A stretch of 12,922 nt of DNA from CAZNDN01 sp964571815 (GTDB lineage Bacteria; Fibrobacterota; Chitinivibrionia; Chitinivibrionales; WJKA01), in NCBI GenBank assembly GCA_964571815.1, contig CAZNDN010000114.1:1-12922 (forward strand), written 5' to 3'. The position numbers and the translations under genes were made by a program. Every line of letters starts with the position of its first letter. The stretch's first letter is position 1. A model generated the notes under the pieces. It searched no databases and was not told the DNA's origin. It saw only the letters and a program-made list of their open reading frames with translations. Positions 6,462 to 12,922 of this stretch are shown here, in pieces.

Positions 6462-6657
6462 AGGCTTTCCTGCTGTTCTTGTTTTTCGTCCTTTGAGATT
6501 TGCCCTTCGTCTAGCGGCGCCACACACGGGGGCAGTGCGGTATATCCACCAACAGACTGCCGGTACCGTTATTGTTCTTTGCCCTCAAAACTGCCCTCTG
6601 CCTCCTGTTCCAACTACTATGGCCAATGACCCTACTGCTTGCTGCTCCTCTGCACCT

Positions 6658-8790
6658 CTACCGCACCATACACCTCACCGTCTGCTCCTTGCCGCCGGTG
6701 CGGACGCGCAGCAGGAGTACACCGGCGCCGACGGAGCGCGGTGCGTGGATCCATGTTGTTGTGCCTTCAGCCACGGCAGTGCCCAGAATGCGGCCCGAAG
6801 GATCCACAAGCTGCACGGTTGCGATACCCGACTGGTCAAGTCCCGCGACCGTTATCCGGCGGCGCGAACGGTGAACCGAGATGCCCGGGGCCGGCGCCGA
6901 CGATCCCGTGGGTGCGGAGTATCTGGAATCGGCAACATCGCCCGATCCCGCATACAGTTTGTCAATGGGTATCTCCTCCGCACTTCCACCGGAGCCGGGG
7001 GTGATCCATTTCACCTCGAGTCCCTTGCCGCCGCCTCCCTGAAAATAAGTGACAATGATCGGATGCATGCCCGAGGTCAGCGTGATCGAGCCGCTCTTTT
7101 CCTCCATGCCGTGCGTGCCGTCGTTGTCAACAACCGCCGTCTCTCCGATATGAAGCGCGCTGCCGTCGTCGGAAACCGTCGCAAACGTGTACTCCCCCTC
7201 TTCAACGATCTCAATCATGCCAACAAACCGCACCGCATAGTCATTTCCCTTCTCAGCCGCCTCCTCAATGTCAAATCCCGCCACCGTCCCCTCTTGGCTC
7301 GGGGTAAGCGTCTCGAAATCGGGCAGGGTGGAAAAACTCCCTTCATAGTACTCGTAGGCAACCTCCCCGGGCGTATACGGCTGCAGCTCAAAGCTCGCCT
7401 GCGTGCCCTGCGCAAGGACATTCGGCGTGACGGCCCGGTCGTTGATGTTGCCGGCGGTCAGGGTATAGGTGATTCCCCGGGAAAGCTCCGAGGTACTCAG
7501 GGTAACCGTCCTGGCGTCATCGCCCAGCGATGCGCTCGATACGGTGATATTGTTATCGATGGTGTAGTTGCCGGCGGTCTCGGCACTGCTCTGCTCCACC
7601 GGTTCCGAAAACAGAACACTCACCGTGGTTGCATCACCGACCGCCGATACCAGAGAAATACTCGGCGGGGTCTGGTCAGCCTCGGTGCTCGCCGATATTT
7701 CGGCACTCTTCTCACCCTCAAGGCCGGCCCCGTTGACCGCCGATACGCGGTAGGCATAGGTCATTCCCTCACTCAGCTCTTCATCACGGTAGCTCGTGGT
7801 CTCGCTGCTGCCCACCTCCTCGCCTTCGCGATAGATGGTGTAGCCGCTGATATCGCTCTCGCCATCCGATGCCGCGTCCCAGCTCAACTCAACCCACGAC
7901 ACCCCGGCATCATCGGCCGACAGGTTCGCCGGCGTCGACGGCGGCGTGTCGTCCTCGGGAACCTCTACGCGATGCCCCACCCAGGGACCACCGCAATACA
8001 CCCCGCCCATGGAAATGCCCGCCGACTGCTTGTCGCTGATCCTGACCAACTTGGGGTCGCGCTCGTGTGACATCATCACACAGAAATTCTCGTGGTTCAC
8101 CGACCACAAACCGAACATCTCGCCCCCGCTGTACGTCCAGATTATGTTCGTGGTGTTGCTGCCCGGGTCCCATTCACCAATCACCATTGCGTTATGCCCC
8201 GGATCCCGGTTGAACATCATCTGAGCCTTGTCGCCCGGATGAGCCGAGCCGCTGCAGTTCTGACTGCCGTTGAAATGAGGCGATTTCTTGCCGCTGCTTA
8301 TCTCTATCATGAATGACTTCGGGTAAGTCTCGGCAAGGTAGAGGCCGTTGCCGGTAATTCCGGCTTCGCACTGCGTGCCGGACAACTTTGTGGCGTCGCC
8401 CGGCTCGTTGGTCGATGGGTCGATGCTTATCTTGTACGTTCCGCCGCCCGACAGGTACACCACTTCGTCGTTGCCCAGAAAGTGCGGATGACTGCCGCCG
8501 GCAATGCGTTTCAGATTGCCGCCGTCCCAGTCGACCACGTAGACGTTCTGCCCGGGATCCCAGAAGACAATCTTCGTGGCGTCACGATTCGGTCCGCCCG
8601 CCCACTCCACGTTGCCCGATACCGTGGCCACCGTCCGACTCTGCCCGCTCTTGCAGTCAAGCAGCATCAACGATTTCCCGTTCCGCCAGCACTGGTACGC
8701 ATCCATATCCCCCACCAGATCACTCACCGATGCAGCCCACAGCGGGCACACAAGGGCAAGTACCATACTCACGTAAAAAAACGAGTGCAT
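6658..8790 (-). CDS. Secreted multidomain protein: propeller, FN3, Ig-like, PA14 and C-terminal sorting-like domain
   Basis: The product has 710 residues. ATG 8790 is supported by GGGAGGG about 8 nt upstream and a signal peptide at residues 1-19 (LALVCPLWA). Residues 20-275 are a TolB/WD40-like propeller close to the one encoded at 1-734. Residues about 283-372 are a fibronectin type III domain (TPPSTPANL, DISGYTIYREG, YAYRVSAVNGAG). Residues about 374-470 are an SbsA-type Ig-like domain (ISLVSAVGDATTVSVLFSEP, TAGNYTI). Residues about 474-615 are a PA14 domain (EYYEGSFSTLPDF, VSDDGSALHIG, HPIIVTYFQGGGG). Residues 632-710 form the sorting-like module (VQLVDPSGRILGTAV, GAGVLLLRV). PA14 and FN3 domains are typical of carbohydrate-binding exported proteins, so a glycan-directed surface role is inferred; no catalytic domain was recognised. 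The gene may be monocistronic, with spacers of more than 500 bp on both sides. Confidence 0.9.
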   Translation of the reverse strand: MHSFFYVSMVLALVCPLWAASVSDLVGDMDAYQCWRNGKSLMLLDCKSGQSRTVATVSGNVEWAGGPNRDATKIVFWDPGQNVYVVDWDGGNLKRIAGGSHPHFLGNDEVVYLSGGGTYKISIDPSTNEPGDATKLSGTQCEAGITGNGLYLAETYPKSFMIEISSGKKSPHFNGSQNCSGSAHPGDKAQMMFNRDPGHNAMVIGEWDPGSNTTNIIWTYSGGEMFGLWSVNHENFCVMMSHERDPKLVRISDKQSAGISMGGVYCGGPWVGHRVEVPEDDTPPSTPANLSADDAGVSWVELSWDAASDGESDISGYTIYREGEEVGSSETTSYRDEELSEGMTYAYRVSAVNGAGLEGEKSAEISASTEADQTPPSISLVSAVGDATTVSVLFSEPVEQSSAETAGNYTIDNNITVSSASLGDDARTVTLSTSELSRGITYTLTAGNINDRAVTPNVLAQGTQASFELQPYTPGEVAYEYYEGSFSTLPDFETLTPSQEGTVAGFDIEEAAEKGNDYAVRFVGMIEIVEEGEYTFATVSDDGSALHIGETAVVDNDGTHGMEEKSGSITLTSGMHPIIVTYFQGGGGKGLEVKWITPGSGGSAEEIPIDKLYAGSGDVADSRYSAPTGSSAPAPGISVHRSRRRITVAGLDQSGIATVQLVDPSGRILGTAVAEGTTTWIHAPRSVGAGVLLLRVRTGGKEQTVRCMVR

Positions 8791-9334
8791 AAACAGACCC
8801 TCCCTTACGGTTGTCCCTGACTATACAGATCTATTGTCCCTCCTCCCCCCGTCCTCACCCTCGTGCTCATGCGCGTAATCGTACTCGGCTCGTCCCCGCA
8901 CTCGCTACAAGCAATCGCCTCCCTCTTCTTCGCCAATCGCGACAACCCTTGCGAAACACATCTCCCCCCTCGGATCCCTCAACAGCCTGCCCCTCCCCCG
9001 TCCATGCGGTCAAACACTACCGGCCACCGGAGAGAAAACAGTTTTTATAGAATGTAACCGTATTTCCGAGAAAAACGACCCTTCTTTCTTGTGTTTTGTG
9101 CTCGATTGTAGTACTTGTATTGCCCCTCGCACAGGCATGGACGAGCCACGCTCGCCAATCACCTGAATGCAGGCCCCCCGGGCAGAGAAGCATTGGCGTA
9201 TCGCAGCTATGCGGGAACAGTGCGGGACAGGAGACTGTGTGCCCCCTCCCGAGATGAGGTTCGAAGAACCGCGGCACGATAGAACAGGAATGGCATTGAT
9301 TGCTTCTGGTCTTTTGCCGGCCTGCCGTCCCCTC
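8791..9334. other. Intergenic stretch between secreted-protein genes
   Basis: No gene is supported; the short frames here lack any domain. The first 250 bp beyond the start at 8790 are very C-rich on the + strand. An AT-rich island follows at about 9045-9125 and is the most likely promoter region for the leftward gene, which would imply an unusually long leader of roughly 250 nt. A 13-nt perfect palindrome, GGTTC GAA GAACC, lies at 9258-9270 near the 3' end of the GH43-like gene. No T-tract terminator was found. Confidence 0.45.
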
Positions 9335-10639
9335 TCACCTCTGCCGCGGTTCATCGTTGATAACCATGCACGGTAGGTACGACCGGTTCACCTCTTCCTC
9401 CAGCGACACTATCCGCAGCCCCGCGCCGGGCCGGTTGGACGAAGCGCCCGGTCGCCGGCCGGTGCCCCGGCCCCCGAAGACAATCCTTCCCAGGCAGTTG
9501 AACGTCGACACGCCGCCTTCAATCGCAACCGTTGTACTCCGAACCGAAAACGGGGCGGCGCCGGATCCTTTGTGGGGAGCACGCCGGAGCCTGTGCACTG
9601 TTTTGTCAAGCGGAACCGTGGCCTCAAACGCACCGCCCTGGATCGTCTTGTCGGACCAGCGCTTCATCGTGTACTGATAGAGCCTCCAGGTAACGGTTTC
9701 ATCGGCCTCATTGACAATGGCCGTCCACGCAAAAGTTGTGGTTTTCGGAGAGTGGTGACTTTCGAAGTAATCCTCCCCCGGTCCCCAATCGGTCGCTCCG
9801 GGTTGCTCGATCCGGAGAAACCGGTTCTCCGCCCTGTCGGTATTGTACAGAACCAGCCATGACTGTGCATCGCGGAGCAGGTGCGCGTCGAGGCTTGCCT
9901 CTACGTCACGGTAGACTAACGTGCCGCGGGTCAGCTCAACCGGGCTCGGTCCCGATGCGAAGCAGACCAGGGCCTCTTCCCGGTGCTCCGAATGAGCGCC
10001 ATAGTGCATATACCACGTCCCGTCGTCATCGCGAATAAGGGAATGGGGCTCGCGCACGGCATCAGGCGGCTCCTGCTCATCATGAAAGCTCAGGGGCTCC
10101 ACCACCGTGCGATCGGTCCAGTGCTTCATGTCCTCGGAGAAGAGACACTGGTGGATGGTCTGGCGGTCTTTGGTCTCGGTGTTGACCATGAGCACAAACC
10201 TACCTTTCCAGGTGGCCAGGCTACCGTCCGGGTTCTTCCCGAAGCACGGAAAGAAGACATTGCGATTGTCGCCATACTCGATTTCAAGCTCGCCGATCCG
10301 GTCCACCGGTTCGACAATCGGATTGATCGACTCGTCAACGACAAACTCGAACAAGCCGTCGGCCGACGTGGCCAGTGTGATGGTTACCTCTTCGCCTTCG
10401 GGCCAGTAGCGCGCACATCGAAGGTAATCGTTCTGCGTACCCACCGAATACCAGGTTCCGTCGTGGAACGCGATATCCGTGGTGATATGAATGCCCGGTC
10501 CCTCTCCGGCATCTTCGTGCCAGGTCCACTTCTCTTTCTCCGACGGCCATACGGCCGGGACACACGAAGCCGCGTTGACAAGCGATACGGGAACAGCAGC
10601 GATAAGAATAGTTGTTAAACCCTTGATTATCAGAGACAT
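9335..10639 (-). CDS. Secreted GH43-like five-bladed-propeller protein (putative glycosidase) with C-terminal sorting-like domain
   Basis: ATG 10639 is chosen because AAGGAG (10648-10653) lies 8 nt upstream and residues 1-23 form a signal peptide (TTILIAAVPVSLVNA). The frame stays open 26 codons further upstream, but that part looks like leader. The product has 434 residues. Motifs characteristic of GH43/GH117-like propellers recur: DIAFHDGTWYSVG, VTITLATSADGLFEF, CLFSEDMKHWTDR, VREPHSLIRDDDGTWYMHY. Families with this fold hydrolyse arabinan, xylan or related glycans; the substrate and catalytic acids cannot be assigned from sequence alone. The last 70 or so residues (FSVRSTTVAI, LGRIVFGG, RPGAGLRIV) are the sorting-like module also seen in neighbours. 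It lies 105 bp downstream of the haem-motif protein gene in the same direction, so co-transcription is likely. Confidence 0.8.
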   Translation of the reverse strand: MSLIIKGLTTILIAAVPVSLVNAASCVPAVWPSEKEKWTWHEDAGEGPGIHITTDIAFHDGTWYSVGTQNDYLRCARYWPEGEEVTITLATSADGLFEFVVDESINPIVEPVDRIGELEIEYGDNRNVFFPCFGKNPDGSLATWKGRFVLMVNTETKDRQTIHQCLFSEDMKHWTDRTVVEPLSFHDEQEPPDAVREPHSLIRDDDGTWYMHYGAHSEHREEALVCFASGPSPVELTRGTLVYRDVEASLDAHLLRDAQSWLVLYNTDRAENRFLRIEQPGATDWGPGEDYFESHHSPKTTTFAWTAIVNEADETVTWRLYQYTMKRWSDKTIQGGAFEATVPLDKTVHRLRRAPHKGSGAAPFSVRSTTVAIEGGVSTFNCLGRIVFGGRGTGRRPGASSNRPGAGLRIVSLEEEVNRSYLPCMVINDEPRQR

Positions 10640-10692
10640 CGTACCTTCTCCTTTCTCTCCCCTCACTTCAGAGTGATTCTCCTTGCTCCTCC

Positions 10693-10710
10693 GGTTATTT
10701 TCCGATAACC
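10693..10710. other. Hairpin in the spacer between co-oriented genes
   Basis: GGTTAT (10693-10698) and ATAACC (10705-10710) form a perfect 6-bp stem with loop TTTCCG. It lies in the 105-bp gap between the gene ending at 10745 and the start at 10639. There is no T tract on the minus strand, so it is more likely a processing or stability element than a terminator, if it acts at all. Confidence 0.35.
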
Positions 10711-10744
10711 TTCCCACTATGCCTCCCTGTTGATATTGCTTTCA

Positions 10745-12859
10745 TCACGGTCGTGGCGCCCGGTCCCGGTCAACGACAAAAGACCGGCTCCAGGTTCGTT
10801 TTCCAATCCTTCCCTGAATGCAGTAGATCCCGGCCGCACAGTCTCCATCGGGCAGAACATATCGCCGGGGTCCCGTTCCCGAGAACGATCCAATCCTCTT
10901 TCCATGCGGGGTATACAGCGAGACAACGTGCGGATCGCCACGGCCGGCCTCGATAATCAGCCGGTTTCCCCTGAGCAATACTCCGGGATTGCGAATCGTC
11001 GATACACGCGAAACATCACCCGTCGGAGGACGATGGTCTTTTCCGAACTCGGTCCTTTGAGGATTGTCCGGATCGACCTCATACAGCGGCCACACAACCT
11101 CTCCTCTGTCCTGCTTGTCGAGACTGTGATAGGCGCCGTACTGGTGCGAGTTCAGATCGAGCCAGAGCGTCACGCGGTGGAAATCGTCGTGGGAGATGCG
11201 GTCTCTATGACTCTCCAGCAGCTTCTTCCCCAGCTCCGAGTAGTACGCACCGAATTCCCCCGCAATCGTGCGGTAGCCGCCGTGCTTCCAGGCCAGGCCG
11301 TGACACCATTCATTGCCGTGGAAATAGAAGGCACGATTTCGCAGGTTTTCTCCGTACCCGAAATCCTGAATTCCCCTGTTCTCTTTCCGGTGGCACGGCA
11401 GGCAGGTATTCTCGAAAACCGGCTTGACCAGGCGGGCGAAAGAAAACGGAAGCGACCCTTCGACGTCCCGCTCGAGTTTCGACGGCGGCCGCGTAAAAGC
11501 AATCGGCGTCCCCTCGCGACAAGGCGGCGACGTCCACTTGTCCTCATGGCACCCCTGGCAGGAGAGCTGCTCGCCCGGATGAACATACGTGCCCGAGCGC
11601 ACGGACTGAACGGCCATGCCCAGGGAATCCAGCGCCTGGAAATAGATCTCGCACTCCACCGGCGCCTCGCAGTACACGCTGCCGTCCTCTTCGACCGGCA
11701 CCACGCCCAGCACCTGGCGCGTCGAAGTTCCCCCCGCCCAGCCGATCCGCGGCTTGTTCTGATCGGGGTATTCCCAGGGCTTCAAATTGATCTGAATTAT
11801 GCGCAGATGGGTAATCCTCGTGCCGGGAGGCCACTGGAAATCGGAATCGTAGATATTGGTGACCGCGATCGTTGCCTTCCGGTGATCGGCCGCATTTCTT
11901 CGCCGTCCCTGCCATGTCTTGACCGCCAGATCCGGAGGAGTCGCGCGCTTCCTGACCGGAACGGGATACCGCGCTCCAAGTGAACCGTGGTTGACGATAA
12001 GCTCCTTGTTGCCGAAACGGTCCAGCAGGTACAACGACGTGCCCTGGCCGACAATATAGAAATCCTCGCTGAGCGCGTAGGGTGAATAGTAGTCGTCGGA
12101 GGGGCCCGGTATGGAGGTATTACAGGTCGCCGGCGCGTTTCCAACCGTGTGCCTGCGCCACGTATTCTTCTCCCATCCTCCCACTTCATTCCATTCGCAC
12201 CCTTCATGCTTCCAGCATCCCGGCGAGACCGCGGTTACCTGCGACGATGCATCGTCGTCGGGAATCCGCGTATCAATCAGCACCAGTTTGCCGTCGGCAA
12301 ACGTATGATGACCGCCTGCTATGGCAATGTACTTGTGAGAGCCGGGGATGGCGCGCAGTTCGTATTCCATCCAGGGCCGCAGCATGCGCTCGTCGCGCCA
12401 CCGATCGCCGGCGGTTTGGGAAAGGGTCGAGTGCGGACGCGGGTAGTTGCCGTGCGGGGCGCGCGGGTCGCGGCCGTCGGGATAGCAGGTCCACAGATGA
12501 TGCGCCGCGGCAAAGTCACGGTCCACATAGTCCCATCTCACATAGATCAGCATGCCGTTGTTGTCCACACGGGGGTTGAATTCCGAGGTCTCGTGCCAAC
12601 TGATCGGAAAAAGATCGGTACCGTCGGCCGCCGCCGAAAACAGTGTGCCGCACGGCTGCAGACTCCCGCAGCGAGGCGCCAGGCGCCTGCGTTCGGAGAT
12701 GAATGCGATACGGCCGTTAGGCAGCCGGCACGGATGATAGTCGTTGTAGCCGGCATCCGTCAACTGCCGCAGGTTCGAGCCGTCGATGCCGATACTGAAA
12801 AGGTTGAATACGCCGTCGGTCGACCACTGCGGAGGGCTGCCCGAGCCGATATCGTCCAT
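10745..12859 (-). CDS. Hydrazine-synthase-alpha-like (HZS_alpha) protein with two CxxCH haem motifs; N-terminus probably incomplete
   Basis: The longest ATG frame gives 704 residues. Residues 17-112 carry propeller strands typical of the family (VFNLFSIGIDGSNLRQLTD, YHPCRLPNGRIAFISERR, LIYVRWDYVDRD). The middle region contains VVPVEEDGSVYCEAP and IYFQALDSLGMAVQSVRSG, hallmark strings of HZS-alpha-like proteins outside anammox bacteria. CQGCH (434-438) and CLPCH (486-490) are c-type haem sites, so export is expected. The last 75 or so residues (VSLYTPHGKRIGSF, AAGIYCIQGRIG) form a sorting-like domain. There is no signal peptide and no proper Shine-Dalgarno before ATG 12859. The upstream frame is closed by TGA at 12922-12920. 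Relatives normally have an additional N-terminal part, so this looks like a truncated or frameshifted gene whose beginning lies right of the window. True hydrazine synthesis is not implied; the activity is unknown. Confidence 0.8.
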   Translation of the reverse strand: MDDIGSGSPPQWSTDGVFNLFSIGIDGSNLRQLTDAGYNDYHPCRLPNGRIAFISERRRLAPRCGSLQPCGTLFSAAADGTDLFPISWHETSEFNPRVDNNGMLIYVRWDYVDRDFAAAHHLWTCYPDGRDPRAPHGNYPRPHSTLSQTAGDRWRDERMLRPWMEYELRAIPGSHKYIAIAGGHHTFADGKLVLIDTRIPDDDASSQVTAVSPGCWKHEGCEWNEVGGWEKNTWRRHTVGNAPATCNTSIPGPSDDYYSPYALSEDFYIVGQGTSLYLLDRFGNKELIVNHGSLGARYPVPVRKRATPPDLAVKTWQGRRRNAADHRKATIAVTNIYDSDFQWPPGTRITHLRIIQINLKPWEYPDQNKPRIGWAGGTSTRQVLGVVPVEEDGSVYCEAPVECEIYFQALDSLGMAVQSVRSGTYVHPGEQLSCQGCHEDKWTSPPCREGTPIAFTRPPSKLERDVEGSLPFSFARLVKPVFENTCLPCHRKENRGIQDFGYGENLRNRAFYFHGNEWCHGLAWKHGGYRTIAGEFGAYYSELGKKLLESHRDRISHDDFHRVTLWLDLNSHQYGAYHSLDKQDRGEVVWPLYEVDPDNPQRTEFGKDHRPPTGDVSRVSTIRNPGVLLRGNRLIIEAGRGDPHVVSLYTPHGKRIGSFSGTGPRRYVLPDGDCAAGIYCIQGRIGKRTWSRSFVVDRDRAPRP

Positions 12860-12922
12860 GCCCTTAACCGTGTGTCGCCGCTGTGACGCTCCCCTGTTCG
12901 TTGTAACAGGACGTTGTACTCA

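Noticed and set aside
6397..8070. 557-codon open frame on + strand
   Set aside because: It is antisense to the 6658-8790 gene, whose product has signal peptide, FN3, PA14 and sorting domains. The antisense product is Arg/Gly-rich with no domain and is a GC-driven shadow.
10640..10717. Upstream start of the GH43-like protein at 10717
   Set aside because: The strong AAGGAG lies inside this stretch, 8 nt before ATG 10639, directly in front of the signal peptide.
10730..11983. 417-codon open frame on + strand
   Set aside because: Antisense to the haem-motif protein gene, which has recognisable CxxCH motifs and family strings; the antisense product has none.

Overview
The window looks like accessory chromosome from an uncultured, fairly GC-rich bacterium. 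Secreted proteins with classical signal peptides and strong GGAGG-type ribosome sites dominate. Four large proteins end in a similar C-terminal module of about 70-80 residues that resembles a type IX secretion (Por) sorting domain. That favours a Fibrobacterota/Chitinivibrionia-like (FCB) host. The hydrazine-synthase-alpha-like protein and the GntR/LacI-like hybrid regulator are also common in PVC phyla such as Kiritimatiellota and Planctomycetota, so a PVC host is not excluded. No rRNA, tRNA or CRISPR array was recognised.

Layout, left to right. 1-734 (-) is the N-terminal third of a secreted propeller-like protein that runs off the left edge. It is transcribed divergently from a + strand regulator (954-2417) with two winged-helix domains and a LacI-like sensor. 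A 13-bp inverted repeat lies between the two starts. 2500-2625 holds a REPIN-like doublet of palindromes. 2692-3646 (-) is a Schlafen-AlbA_2/ATP-binding protein gene broken by at least four lesions. 3743-4129 (-) is a small four-helix-bundle (23S rRNA intervening-sequence-type) protein gene embedded between heptanucleotide repeats, one of them 14 x 7 bp long. 4239-4570 has no gene.

4571-5845 (-) is a secreted propeller-like protein, a distant relative of the first. The 800-bp spacer after it carries an orphan + strand terminator and a second, inverted copy of the REPIN-like element (6338-6461). 6658-8790 (-) is a complete close paralogue of the protein at 1-734, extended by fibronectin III, Ig-like, PA14 and sorting domains. 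8791-9334 has no gene. 9335-10639 (-) is a secreted GH43-like propeller. 10745-12859 (-) is a hydrazine-synthase-alpha-like protein with two CxxCH haem motifs whose N-terminus appears missing.

Functionally, the minus-strand genes look like a set of exported proteins, probably for glycan binding or degradation and surface or periplasmic redox. The two rightmost are 105 bp apart and could be co-transcribed. The 2.5-4.24 kb stretch (repeats, pseudogene, four-helix-bundle gene) looks like a decayed, mobile-prone insertion between the secretome genes.
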